A DNA stretch of 64,000 nt, taken from contig RHPI01001831.1 in NCBI GenBank assembly GCA_009103225.1, positions 1 through 64,000 on the forward strand, given 5' to 3'. The position numbers were made by a program, and so were the translations under genes. Positions within the stretch are counted from its first letter, which is position 1. The number at the start of each line of letters is the position of its first letter. A model generated the notes under the pieces. The model searched no databases and was not told the origin of the DNA. It was given only the letters and a program-made list of their open reading frames with translations. Shown one piece after another: positions 43,385-56,384 of this stretch. The stretch comes from Chlorokybus atmophyticus (lineage: Eukaryota > Streptophyta > Chlorokybophyceae > Chlorokybales > Chlorokybaceae).

Positions 43385-46090
43385 TCGGCGCAGTCAAGGC
43401 AGGGTCGCGCCTGCGTGCGGCAACGTAGCAAGTCGCCGCGGATAAATACGCGACATGACCGGTTATGGCTGGACGCGAGCAAGCCGTGCCGGTCAAAAAG
43501 GACCAAGATGTGCAGGTAAAATCGCCGTAAAAGGCAGGTTGAATGTAATGGTTAATGTGGCATATGTTAAGAAGGGCTTACGAAGCATTAATAAGCAAAA
43601 CACAACCTCTCATGGTAGCGATTTTCGGTTGTGGACTAGTCGGTTGAGCCCCGTGTTACATGGCACGTGCATGCCTCGTCACTTTAAGAAAACCATTCTG
43701 TGTTCACTGCTGCGCGTGTAACCACCATGTCACTCAAAGCATACCTGGTACATTCAGTGTGACTGCTAACACCTCCCCCTCTTCCAAAACACCTTTTACC
43801 CCCTCACACAACATAATGTACTGCAATTGCACTCGCATTTATGGCAACCAACCCTATTTCGGATGGCTCAAATCCAACCCACGGATTGCCGGCATTAGAT
43901 TACGATTATGAAGATGAATTTAAATACACCAAGTTATGGGCATCTAGAACACAACCATGGCTACACTTGGAGCATGAGCACTGCCCAATAATTAACCAAA
44001 CTTTGTTGATATAGATATATAGTTAAAAGTCAATCCAACCATGCACGCACAATTGCCACCCACTGCTTGACAGGCTCCAATAGAGTTAATTCCCAACAGA
44101 ATGAGCTGCACTTACATTTTCAATTGTTAACACCATTGGTCCCATGGATAACACCTACACACCGTATAATACCATTAGCCGCCAACACAGTGTACTAGGC
44201 ACGTCAAAGTAGGCTGTAGCAGATATTGTCCAAAAATGGGCTGTTGAAATCTGGACAAACTACCACATTTGCATGGAGCTGGTGCAAGCACTGATACACA
44301 CACATGCTAAACCATGAGCATAAGCACGCACAACAAGCTTTTATTACCATGAGTTCACGGGCTTTTGTACCTCGCAAGTTTCTACACACGTTTACTCCAG
44401 CAAGCACCACGTAAGCTTTACTCAGCTATACTGAGCTAAATGCGGCGCTGTAAGTCTTGACACATAGCTAGCTTCACACGCTTTCCAGCAAGCCATGCCA
44501 CGCGCCATCAGACCAATACACACGGAGTTCTTGCCATCCTTCTGGAACTCTGAGCTGCGCTAGACTTAGCCAAGTCCGGGGTCTTCGGGCTTGCTCACAC
44601 TCCGTTGCACACTGTCCAGATATCTGCCATTGGACTTACAACTGCTCAATATCAATCCTTTTACCATAACCACTAGTACACTAAGGACTTAGCCATGTTA
44701 GGCTGACCGAACTTGTCCATGATATGCACTCAACAGTGCAACTATGCAAGCCAACTTCCAACATGGGCATTTGTCCAAATCTGGTACGTTTACCCTAAAT
44801 GCAACCTCAACGCTTACCAAAGTCATCATGATGTTTCATCTTGCATGTTGTTGTGCTCAAGAACCTTACATAATAGACACAAGAGCTGCGCAAAGCACAC
44901 TATATCAGATAGAAATGAATGTGTGCACAGCAGCAAGCACATCAACCAGCACAGAAAACACACTCAATTAGGCAAGGGCTAAGGCAGAGCTATCCAACAC
45001 AACGCCAACACTTAGACTAGCTATGACACCTGTTGAGGCAAACAACTTTTGAGTTGCACCAGAAGTTATAATTATAATGCTGTGACTTACCTAACTGGCA
45101 GTTAGAACTGATGATTGTCGCTGGAGGGTTGTGGGGTGATTAGCAGTAGCAGAAATTGTGGCTTAAGCTACAATCCCGACAGTATAGGAAACCCGTATGG
45201 CAATTTGTTGTAAATTAGACCATAAGAGGGCAACATAAGCTTTTCGGCCGGATGTTGTGAATGTAATTTTAAGAGAAATATGTTAATGCAGGGAGTGTAT
45301 AAGCGACTTGCCTATCTGTGGCTTCGTGCATATTATTTGCCTTCAATCACGTTTCTTCAATAAAGACGCGCGTGATTAAAAATGCAGCACGCTTGTGACG
45401 ATCGAATGTTTTGATAGTTGCGCGACACACTGCTGAGCAGCGTTGATGATAAACACCACAACGAATAAAACAACAAACAAAGCCAAGCTCTAGCATCACA
45501 TTAAACTTCATTTCATTTCATTGTTTTTAACCCTAGCATGAGGCAACCCTGGTGAGCCTCACTATGCTGGCAGCACAATGAATCATTAATAATGATGGGT
45601 TGCCTTCGAGAACCCATCACACAGCCTCAGTTGCACAATCATCACCATCTCCCACCGCAGACTTTCAACCCTCACTCTCGCCTAGGTTGTATGCTCGTCA
45701 GCAGCGTTTCAGGGGTGCGCGGGGCAGGCGGGCGGTGGTAACGCTTGTGTTGTTGCGGTGGTGGTCAAACGCGTGGGTGTGTCAGGTGTTGTAACGAGGA
45801 GTGTCTGGTCGCTGTGTGTAGCAGCCGTAAGTTGCTGTAAGGTTGGTGTGGTTGCTGCCTTGGGAGCGGCATCTTGTTACCCGCAACTACAGTGCGTCGG
45901 TTGGCGGAGGGTGCCAGCTACGAGAGGAGGCAGCCGAGGCGGGACAAGGTGATAGCTGCAGCTGCTTGCAAGCAGGTTTCGCTTTGCCTGCACTTGTGGC
46001 GATATGCGCACGTTGTCTGTATTTGTGTGTGTACACATCAACAGAGTGATGCTGTGCCAGTATACCAGCTGCGTTGTAGCTATTATGGCA
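43385..46090. other. Intergenic, no gene recognised
   Basis: It contains the second copy of a dispersed repeat (43550-43621) and is otherwise unremarkable AT-leaning sequence with short frames lacking family resemblance. The stretch 45600-46090 is GC-richer and may be the upstream region of the following gene. Confidence 0.5.
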
Positions 46091-46099
46091 CCACTATCA

Positions 46100-46390
46100 T
46101 CGCACATGTTGACTGTGGTGAAGGACCGTCGCCAGGAGAATGCATGAAGCACCCTACAGTTGCTCAGCTTGGCTTGTAGGTCTTTCCCGCCTTCCGCTCA
46201 CTCTGGCTGAACTATCAGATTATCAAACTATCATCGCAGACTAGCAGATCTCCAGACTATTAGAGAAATATCGCACCAGTATCATCAGCACGCGTTGACT
46301 GTGAGAAAGGGCATCGTCTCTAGGACAACGCATGAAGCACTTGACAGTCGCTCAGCTTGCCTGTAGGTCTGGCCCGCCTTCAGCTCACAC
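46100..46390 (+). repeat. Imperfect tandem duplication at the 5' end of DUF3669-like gene B
   Basis: GACTGTG…GCATGAAGCAC….ACAGT.GCTCAGCTTG occurs at about 46110-46190 and again at about 46290-46385, each followed by TGTAGGTCT…CCCGCCTTC.GCTCAC. Only the second copy opens into the coding frame. Confidence 0.8.
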
Positions 46391-48082
46391 TCTTAATCTG
46401 CTTGGCAGCACCAACACAATGCAAGTACCACCGCCAAAACCACCAAGCCTTGAACGGCTGACGGGCCATGGCAACGAAGTTGTAGTCAAGTATGCCCGCT
46501 TGGCTATGGTTGCATTGACTACTCTGTCATTGGACGTGCTTCCTGACAACCCTGCAACGGACTTGCCTGCAACAGAACTGTTGGACAAATTACGGGAACA
46601 TCATTTGCAGCTGCTAGATGACAGCCCAAGCCGTGCTAGTCTGCGCGACATTGTGCGCAACCTTGTGTTTGCAACAAGGCTGGCGGACTTGACAGAGTTT
46701 AGCGCAGTCCAGCGCTTGGGAGATGCTACCGTCGTTGACCAGCAAGTGGAAGAAGATGTTGGGGACGATGTGCAAGGTGTCACATGTGCGCCTGCTGGTG
46801 CGCCCACTGCACAAGCTGAGGTGTGCCAATTTTCCGTTTTCTTTTTTTTCCGATTTCTCGTATTTGTTTTGTGACCATCTGTGCAATGCTTCTCCTAGTG
46901 CTTGATGCTGGCGTTGTCCTCTTGACTAGAAAGCTGCTGCTCACTAAGCTTGGGAAACGCTCTTGTTGTTGATCAGCAGGTTGGGGAAGGTGTCGGGCAT
47001 GATGTGCAAGGTGTTGAACGCGCGCCTGCTGGTGCTCCCAGCACTGCACACGCTGAGGTGTGTTAGCTAGTCTCTGTGCATTGTTCTGATTTGACTCGTC
47101 CTAGTACTCAATGCTAGAGATGTCTCAACTAGCAATCCAGTGCTCACTAAATCGTGTGTCAACTCAAACAATTTACAACTTGTGACCTGGTGTGCAGGAG
47201 TCTTGTCAGCAAGCTGAGTTGAAAGCAACAAGGCATGTGGTCGGCAGCTTCAAGCGCCTAGGCGCCGGCAGCTTTGCCACTGTGTTTGCTAGTGAACACT
47301 ACGGTGCTGGTGTTATCAAGCAAGTCCACGATCCAGCACAGGCCATGACGATCTTGCAGGAGCACAGAGATCTCGAGCTGATTGCCGCCATATGCAAGAC
47401 CCGAGAGCATCTGTTCCACGTGCCTCAGCCATATGGCGGCTACAACAGCTATCGTAGCCTTGTGAAAGCCATGAACATTCCTCAACACCTTGACTTGGGG
47501 CTGTCACCTCATGCACTGTACGTGATGCAGCGCATGTGGCCGGTGCCACTGAACTTCGGCTTTGCAATCCGTGAGAAGTATTTCCCTGAGGCTGAGAAGC
47601 AGAAACCTTTGCCAGCATTCTTGGCGCGCCTATATCTAGGCAGAGCAAAGAGCCAAGCCAGCAGACGGTTTTTCAGCTGTGAGAATTTTCCTCTTACTGC
47701 CGATCGCATTGAAGGACTGGGCTTGCCGGCAGCTAGGATTGCTGCAGGCATGGGTCAGCTGCTGTCGTGCATCAATTTTGAGGTTGGTCGAGACGGACGC
47801 GACATCGAGTTTGTCTTGTGCAGCAATCCCAACAATCCCTTCAGCACAGAGCCTTGGTACGGTTGCATCGACTTCAATCAGCTGCGGGCGCACAGTGATG
47901 ACGTTGATGTCATTGTGGAGAGCATCACAATCAACGATCCCTATTATCCAAGGCCTACATCACCTTACTGGCAAGACTTTTGTTGTGCATATCTTGCTGG
48001 TGCCTTCCAAGTCTCTTCGCCAGCTGGCAACTTGGCCACTGCCGTGATCAACAAGCTGATGGAGCGCTGGGGTGGGAAGTAA
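46332..48082 (+). CDS. DUF3669-like protein B
   Basis: Exon 1 (46332-46820) encodes PSLERLTGHGNEVVVKYA, LPATELLDKLREHHLQLLDD and a module RLGDATVVDQQVEEDVGDDV ending in TAQAE. A second copy of that module lies at about 46951-47057 (ALVVDQQVGEGVGHDVQGV…AHAE), though its acceptor site does not fit the phase well. The last exon (47198-48082) begins ESCQQAELKATRHVVGSFKR and carries the conserved domain: LGAGSFATVF, GVIKQVHDP, YVMQRMWPVP, ARLYLGRAK, GLGLPAARIAAGMGQLL, GRDIEFVLC, YGCIDFNQLR and NDPYYPRP. The fold is probably kinase-like (Gly-rich loop, Lys in VIKQV), but typical HRD and DFG motifs are absent, so no activity is claimed. The last exon is uninterrupted, unlike gene A. Confidence 0.7.
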
Positions 48083-48169
48083 CATGAAGGTGCGCAACCT
48101 GGCCTTGCCATCAACACGTAATGCGCTTGTTCAAACCAATCTGGCTGCCCTTCTTGGGAGCAAGGGGGG

Positions 48170-48472
48170 TATACCTGGCACAATGCATTGAACGAAACTG
48201 CACTCAAATGAAAGTGAGTGTTCCACATAGCGTCAGGCCGATGTACAGACACGACTCTATCCAACCACGCTTGTTTCCGCGGAAAGCAATACCAAATGCT
48301 GAAATGCTCTCACATCGTAGCAACAGCCGCCCATGCAGTGCTTGTGGAGTGCATGTCCTCTCCATCTGCTGGCAATGATAGCCAACGCTGACGCCGCTTG
48401 GTGACTGGTCAACGCCTGCCTGATTGTGGCGATCAGCGCCCCAATAATGGCCAGTAACATGCCTCGCATTAC
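48170..48472. repeat. Exact 303-bp duplicate of a Harbinger exon, ending at an N
   Basis: Identical base for base to 42443-42745. The next base, 48473, is a single N. A true insertion or an assembly join are both possible; the N favours the latter. Confidence 0.97.
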
Positions 48473-48473
48473 N

Positions 48474-49061
48474 GTTGTACTCTGTTTCAAGCTAGGTACC
48501 ATACATGTTAAGAGCGGTACACACAGGTGCAGCGCATTGGTCCAGCTTGTAACAGAACAGATTAGTGTGTGTGGCATGTGGTGTGAGTGCGCGAGCAACT
48601 GGCGCTTTGATGTACCTTTGAACATTTGTGTACAGTAGAGACTCGACTTTACAGACTGCAGCTGTGAGTGAAACACATATCTCAGTTTAGTGAGCACAGT
48701 TTGTTCGTGTTACGCTCAAATTGTTTGAATTCGTCATCTTTTTTGCAGCTACAATCTCCCTTCTGGACAGCAGGGTCTTGAACAGTGATGGCATTGCAGA
48801 TCACGGAATTGTTTGCAGAAGAAGTCTGCTGTTGTTACGGACACTGGAATGCAGTGCCCAACTGTAACGCCCAGCTTATAGCTCTGTAAGTGCTGCTACT
48901 CGAATGCATCTGCTGGTCTGCAAAGTTCTTGCAGGTAGCGACGCTCTAAGATGTACGCTTTGTTGCAGCAAGTCAGTTTGGTGCTGTCTGTTGTGGTAAT
49001 AAACACCGACGCAGCAATAATACTCAGTTGTACCAGTCTAAACAGAAGAATATTAATTTCG
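48474..49061. other. Intergenic, no gene recognised
   Basis: Sequence between the N and the stop codon of the CWF19L1-like gene; the last part would be that gene's 3' UTR. Confidence 0.5.
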
Positions 49062-52000
49062 TCAACAGGCCATGACATCAAACGGTTCAAATGTCGACTT
49101 GAACTTCTCAGCTAACCGCTCCTCCTCGGCCTTATCTATCCTGCACGCCTTCCAGTCGGCCCTCTCGGGCATGTTCAACATCTCCGCGAGCACGTCCCGC
49201 CCGAACTGCATCGGAAAACTCTTCTCTCCGTGCTTGATCATATGAACCAGCCGCGTGCCATCAGGCAACCTGCACATGAAGATGGGGCAGTTGATGCGGT
49301 GCTATTGGTTACGATGCAGCCGCTCGCACACACGCACACGCGCGTCCGTGCGCAGTGCATGCACCATGCAACACACGACAGACAGTCGCACAACCACGAG
49401 CTCAAGGGGTTGCATGATGCATGAAACATACTCAGCAAGGAAGTACTGTGCGCCAGCGCCGCCCGCAGCTTCCAGCAAATCGCCATCTTCACTTAGCGCC
49501 TTGGCGTGGGTTGATGACTTCTGTGGCAACTCGACGAATGCAAATCCTGCCCTCTCTGCATGGCTGTCCAGTACACGCCTAGCGAATGCCCTGGCCTCCC
49601 GTGAAATGGGGCAGACCTGTGCAATGGCATTTAACAATCCAATACATTCATGCCGAATACGTTGCTTACATGATTCACACGATGTGTACACACATGTGCA
49701 TGCCGATTTGCATAGAAACCAGGGCCATAATCATGTTACAGCAATGACTCCTTGCCTGGACATGACAGTGCGTTCCAGCTCGCAAGTTGAGGTACCGCTC
49801 AAAAACAAAGATGTCTTTTCCAACAGCCGCGAAGCATTTCCGCAGCGCCTCCTTGTATCTCTCAACTTCTTGCCCAATCGCCGGCGGCAACTGTCGGTTG
49901 TACCACACAATCAGCGGTGTACACGCCAATACACGTAGTCACAACAGTCACCTGCAGGCATGATGGGAAGTGCTCTATAGGGAGTAACAACACGTGCTCG
50001 GGTAAGATGCCGCCCTTCGCCAGCGCCAAATAGCAATCGGTGCCGACCGACACCACCAGATGCGTCTCGGCCTCTGAACTCGACAGGCAAAACCAGCAGG
50101 GGCCTGGAGGCTGGTGTTGCCTCGCTGCCAACGTACAAATCTCGGTATTAGGCACAGGTGCAATGACAACTTTAGCTAGATAATGCACGCACTCTCACAC
50201 GCGGGTGTAGGTGTATGTGCATGTGTATGTGTATGTGGATGTGTATCTATAGCAGCATGTGTGCACGCACACACTCATGCGCGCACACATGCGCACATTG
50301 TGTCATACCTCCGCTATGTTGCGCTGCATTCAAGTCGTGCGAGTAGCGACAGCTGTCGCCGCGTGTGCAGCTGCCTTTTTGGAACTCGAAGCAGACTTTG
50401 TTCCTGCCGGGTTCACCGCTGCCGGCATCTTGCATGCTATGCGAGTACCGACAAGAGTCGCCTCGTGCGCAGCGACCCTTCTGAAAGTCGAAACAAACCT
50501 ACCACAGTGCTGGTGAGCATGAAGCAATAGTACACATGCAGTTGCGCACATGCGGATGCAAAGTTTACATAAATACGCCTGTGTACTTATGTGCGCACGC
50601 GCTAACACGTGATCTGTAACGTCATGTTTTTTGTTGGTAACCAGTGGAGCACGCGTGCATCTGTATATGTGTGCATCCATGTGCACGTGCGCATTCGCAC
50701 ACAATGTGTTTGCCTACTTGTTGGCATGAGCACGTGCGCACGAGCGTATCAGAGGGTTGTCTGCAGTTATGTACGTGCGTGCCGACGTGTCTATAAACAC
50801 GCGGGCTGTGCGTATATCTATAACACATCGCCACGCACATACATGTACTGCGTGCATAAGCACGCAAAGCACACCGACACATCGCCAACCCTCCATAGCA
50901 ACAAAAAGCAAGTCATCTCACTCACTTTGGCTTCGGCTCCATCCGTCCTCGCCCTCTTCGCCCCCGTCACATCATATCTCCAGCTCTGCGTCGCATTTCC
51001 CTGCTGCTCTTCCGCAGCGATGGCGCGGAACCGCCCCGCCTTGCCCACGGCCTCCTCGTGTGCAACCTCCTCGCGGTATGGGTTGGACGTCGTGTTGGGG
51101 GGACGAGCGGAGAGGAGGGAGGAGTCCATGGACTCGGCTGATGTTAAAGATAAGGCGTGGAGGTACTTCTGCGGGGAGACAGAGTGAGCAAGAGGTGTGC
51201 ACGTGCGTGTGGGTGGGTGCACGTGCACGTGATAACTATTACGCAAGTGTGATCGCAGCGTACGAGGGCTGTACTTGTTTCTTGTCGTTGCCGACGTCCG
51301 CGAGCGCTATGAAGCGCGTGACGTGGCCAATCGCGTTGGCGTACGGCTCGCGCGCGTAGAACACCCCTTGTCTCGCTGCCACGTGGTACCTACGACATAA
51401 TCACACGAGACATTGTTGTTATGATAACACTCAACACCAGATGGCGTTACTGCAATCTACACGTGTAGTCATCATGCAGGATGAATGAATGCCAAGTATG
51501 AGTCGAACGATGCATGATGGTGCACTTTACCGTGGCTGGACTCTCAAGGCAGCATCCGCCACCACTGCACTGCCACAGTCTGCTGGCACACCTTCAGGGA
51601 GGGCCACACCTGCAAACACAACACACACATCAAGCAAGTTGCAAAACCTGAAGTTGATCTCATACCATGCACATCAACCACAAACAGTACGAGCATACTT
51701 GTGTTCTGGTGAGATGGCATGAGACAAAAGCATGTACAAGACTGTGTTTACAACAGGGTGAATGTTGAGACAAGCAACACATGTATGCAGACTGTCACGG
51801 ACAGCAACTCACCCTTGCAGACGCCTTGGGGCCACTCATCCGTGAGCAACAGATCAACAATGCCTTCCGCAGCAGCAGTTATCACCACTACAGCGTCAGA
51901 TTCAGCTGTGTTTCCGCCTTCACTTGCTGCCAAGTACGCCACTCGCAAACCTGCAGCAATAGACACTATACTTGTTAATCAAGCGCATTACAACATGAGG

Positions 52001-53545
52001 GGGTGCATGCATGCATGCGCAACTGTGTGCGCATGTGCAGGCGCGAGCGGGCTTGTCTATGTGTGTGTGTGTATGTCTGCGCGCGTGCATGCGTGCGCGC
52101 GTGTGTGTATATGTGCGAGTGTAAGTGTGTGCGCGCGCATGTGTGTGAGGGTAAGCGCGCATGCACGTGTGCACGTGCACACTTGCAGATGTGTGCATGC
52201 ACGCATGCCTGTGTGTTTACAAAGCATGCACTTGCGCATGTTCTGGGTATGTGCGAATAGTGCATGATGAAACAACAGCGTTTACCGTGGAGTTCACGCA
52301 CCCCGGCGGTTCCCAACGGACGCACGTTGGGGCAGTGGACAGGCGTGGCGGCCTCTCCAACAAAGTACAAAGGAATAGGCAGTGACTCCTCCGCTGCACA
52401 ACACACAGAAGCAGCGGTTTCATACCTGCATTGGTGCAGAGCCTTGACACGACTCTGCAACCCAATCTTCGTACCCATGCAAAGCACTCACAAAGCACAA
52501 AAGCACTCGCAACGGCATACGTGCACGAACATGCAATTGACAAGTAAGTCAGATGAGTGAGTGAGCGAGCGAGTAATTTAGTGAGTGCATACATGCACGC
52601 ACGCAGGCGAGTGTGAGTAAGTGCATGCACAATCACCTGCTTCGACTAAACTCACCTGTTCCATCGGCGTACGGCCTCAGCACGGCTTCCGCGTCCGCCC
52701 CGCCAAAGAAGTCGCCGACGCAGATGGCACAGTCGAAAGGGCCGTTTGACTTGTTCACCTGTTAAGCACATCGTCGCACAGAAGTCACAACAGCACAATG
52801 CCATCCCTGCTGTCCGTGTGCTTCCTCTCAGAGTAAACACAACAAGTTGTATATAGAACAACCCTGTGACTTGTAACCTGAAATCACATGTTTGCAAGTG
52901 ACAAAGCACAGCATGCGGGCCATGAGCATGGAGTCAACTTAGCTGAAGATTATGCTTGCAAGACGACAATGAGCGCCATCATAAAGCAGAGGTGTGCAGT
53001 TGCAGGGTGCAAGCTGTGAAGTGCGAGTAGCGTATGACAAAAAAACTCTACTGCAGCATTAAATAGTTGGACGCTCCACATCTGCGTGCTGCTAGCTTAG
53101 CTTAGCTTAGCTAAGCCGTGCTTAGCTGAGCTTGTAGAAGCGAAAGAACAGCCTGCTTGCATTACAATAGCAGAGACACCACAGCAACAGTAACAGCGAA
53201 CCATATTGAGTATGAATACAATATTCTAGCAAGTAAGCAAGCATCGTCACCGTCACCAGTAACATTGAACCTTGAAAATGGCTAACAGCGACAATCATGC
53301 AAGCTCACATATTGCATACTTGCTCACAAATTGCATGCTTGCTTACATACTTGCAAGCATGCAAGGGAGCATGCATGAGTAATCAATCAACCAAGAAATC
53401 AGTACTGGTAGCTGCCAGCTGCACAAACACACACGCTTACAGCAGCTAGTCGCTTGCACAGCTGCGGCAGCCTGCCCCGCACGTCCCCCACAAGCAGCAC
53501 CTTCGCCCCGGCCCCCGCCGCCGCCGCCGCCGCCGCCGCCGCCAT
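49062..53545 (-). CDS. CWF19L1: CWF19-like protein 1 with CCCH zinc fingers
   Basis: Twelve exons: 53545-53441, 52758-52656, 52393-52286, 51950-51813, 51609-51531, 51389-51275, 51168-50926, 50498-50309, 50124-49952, 49890-49756, 49616-49432 and 49269-49062. They sum to 1782 nt (593 aa plus stop) with every phase closing. The N-terminus is a metallophosphatase-like domain ([48 protein letters not shown]). Two CCCH fingers follow in exon 8 ([20 protein letters not shown] and [20 protein letters not shown]), then CwfJ_C_1 ([32 protein letters not shown]) and CwfJ_C_2 ([19 protein letters not shown]). The family acts with the spliceosome and debranching machinery; the CCCH insert is the plant form. 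Intron 10 has a GC donor (CCAG|GCAAGG). Confidence 0.95.
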
Positions 53546-53581
53546 GGCCACCGCCCAGGCAAGCAACCATGATCACAAACC

Positions 53582-56030
53582 ATGAGGACACACTTGCCTT
53601 GGGTGCAGCAGCAGGCGGCGGCGGCGGGCGACAAGGCGGCGGAGAAGCAGGCGGAGGTGGGGGAGGAGGGCTTGCTCAGGAACATGTACAAGAGGAAGAA
53701 CACGGTGCTGGACCGTGCCGCCGCCGCTGGGCGACGAGGCGGAGGAGGCGACAGCAGCAGCAGCAGCAGCGACAGCGAGGCTTCCTCAGGCAAGCAGCAA
53801 TGTCCTTCATGCTGTCGTTGTAATCTTCATCCTTGTGGTTGTGTGTTCTGTATTTTGTTCAACCCGTATTGTCAACCGCGGCACACAACCAGCAAATTCA
53901 TGCATGCCAATAGCTGCCGTGCCTTGAGAGCAATCGAGTGCATTATGTAACAAAGTGACGAACTCATTCACTCAAAGCCCAGAACTAGTAAGGTTGACGG
54001 ATAACTGAAAGACAAGTAGTAGGAGCAAGATGACACAAAGCGAGTAGCAGCAATCACGTTGTTGGAATCTTTCAAGCTGCTGCCAGTCTGCAGCTGCTTG
54101 CATACCTTGACAGTTCAAGCACCCTGAATACATACACTTGATTTACTCAAATACAGCATGAAATACAATACTTGGCTTTCCTTACACTGCAGTCGCGAAA
54201 CATATTGTGCTGCACTCTTTCATCACTCCCTAGAATAAAGGTGTCGTTTAGAATGCTGAACTGGTTAAGAGCAGACTCTGAGGTGGACGAGCAGCAGCAA
54301 GAGGAGGAGGAGGAGGTGACAAGTCCCGACGAACAAGAAGAAGATGATGAAGTTGATGAAGAAGGCAATGGTAATGCCCAAATCGATGACGACGACGACG
54401 CAGATGACGATGCTGGTACGCAACAGTTGTTGCAAGCAGAGTGCCCAGTCCTTTCCCATAGTACATACTCTTACCTCATTGTGGTTGTTTTAAGCTTGTG
54501 CATGCGCCTGCGCGGCTGCGCGTGGGCATTCAAACATGCGCGCGTGCGTACACAGGTGGTACGAGGAGAAGCCTACAGATGCCCTCAAGTTCAGAAGACG
54601 ACGCCAATGATGACAGCGGTGAGGACGACTCCGACGTCGATGACGACGGCCTCAACGACGATATCGAGTTGCTGGAGCGCACCCGCGAGCGCATCGCGGC
54701 CTCGTTTGGCGCGGAGGCGCTCGATATCGTGCAGATGACCGGCACAAAGAAGAAGGGCGGCGCGGTGTGGCGGTGCCGCGTGTGCCCGGGGGTGCTGTGT
54801 CTGTCTGAAGAGAGCATGCAAGCACACCTGACGAGCAAGGTAGAGTGTGTTGGTTGTTGTGTTGGACAGATGGGTTACATGAGGTTGTGAGGTGTTGTTG
54901 TGTGAGCAGCGAGTTTGTTTGTTTGTGGTAAGTGATGAAATTGCACTATGTGTGGTGCGAGCACTGCATGCACACATGTGCTACTCCTGGGGTATATGCA
55001 AGAGCGCGTGTGCACGTATGAGTGCATACTCCGTTCTGCAGGTGTAGTGTGTGTGCTTCTGCATGCGTCTGTGCACTTGCGCCCGCTTCATTGTGTGTGC
55101 ACGCTTTTATGTGTGCGTGCACATGCATGCGTGTCTATGCGTGTCTATGTGTGCATACACATGCGAACCTGCCCTTAAAAAATTCAACGAACATGTTGCC
55201 GTTGCCAGCGTCATCTGCGGTCTATAAAGAGCGGCGGGCCCAAAGAGGAGGAGGCCGAGACGCACGCAGACCGCCTCGCACGCACAAGACAACTTGAGGC
55301 AAGCTACGTGTCAATATAGCGTGCAGCACCTGTCATTAAAAAAGCCACAAGTTGCATGCAAACGATGCGCGTACTTCTACTACTGCTATCAACTTACAGG
55401 CAATCAATGGTTGTACAAATGCAGACATTGCATACAAGCCTACTGTTTATATTGTCACGTTGTTGTTGTCATTGTTGTGTTCGTCATTAAAAGGTGGTGA
55501 TGGCAATCCAACATACCATTTGTCCCACAGAATGCACCCGCGGTTGAAGCAAGCAAGCGTAGACGCGGTCAAGGCCGCCAGAGACAACGCAAGAGGGCAC
55601 TATTGAAGGTACGGATGACAGCCTTTTGTTCCCCATCTCTTGTTTTGTTGTAACTCCCAAACTTCCCTTTCATGTTACGTGCACAAGTAACACAACTTTG
55701 TTTCATGCATTCTTGTTGTGCAGTAAACTTGACGACTACACGTCGTGTTGTCACAGTGAGCGGTCTGTTCATGGTAGCCATGCTAACGCTTTCTCCCCGT
55801 GTCTTTTTATTATGCAGAAAGCTGGTGTGGAAGAGACGCCTTCAAAAGCTGATGAAGTCAAGCAAAAGAAGGCCACTCCAAAGCCCAAGAAGCCGCGTGA
55901 TAAGCCCACTGCGCAGACACATAAACAGAGTAGCAGCAAAGTTACTGGGGAGGTCAAGAAAGGCCAAACGCCCAAGACAGATGGCAACGCTGTAAAAAGG
56001 CGCGCGAAGAAATCTAAACTTTCACTGTAG
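53582..56030 (+). CDS. Acidic/basic nuclear protein with one U1-type C2H2 finger (unknown function)
   Basis: Six exons: 53582-53789, 54275-54415, 54556-54839, 55209-55298, 55531-55608 and 55818-56030, closing in phase at about 337 aa. The chain is a Gln/Ala-rich start, NMYKRKNTVLDRA, Ser runs, an acidic region, DIELLERTRERIAASFGAEA, a zinc finger WRCRVCPGVLCLSEESMQAH…SKRH (C-x2-C…H-x5-H, spanning exons 3 and 4), then a Lys/Arg-rich tail. I do not recognise the protein; composition suggests a nucleolar or RNA-associated role. Intron 1 uses a GC donor (TCAG|GCAAGC). Intron 4 could also use GC (GAG|GCAAGC), or a GT nine bases later. The start codon lies 36 bp from that of the divergent CWF19L1-like gene. 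An ATG at 53544 would overlap the other start but would need an extra intron. Confidence 0.75.
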
Positions 56031-56384
56031 CAAGGGTCTGCCATTTGCTCTCGCGTGCGTGCTTGTAAAAATCTATTTGCAAATGCACACACGCAAGGTA
56101 GTGCAAAACACACGAGCAAGCATGCATGTGTGTCCGCCATGCGTCTGCAAAGATGCGGTATGCCGCCGCCCAGTCTGATCCAACATGTGACCCACTCATG
56201 AAATGCACAGAAGGTCAAGTCAATAAAGGTCAGGCGATATAAGAAGCTGTACTGCTGATGGTACAAATCCAATTGACTTTTTTGCGAAATCTTACATCGT
56301 TCGGATGCAAATCCACTATGTACAGACTACCAGACAGCTGTGCATACCGCTGCGGTTAGCGTAAGCAACTTAGTAAGCTTCGTG

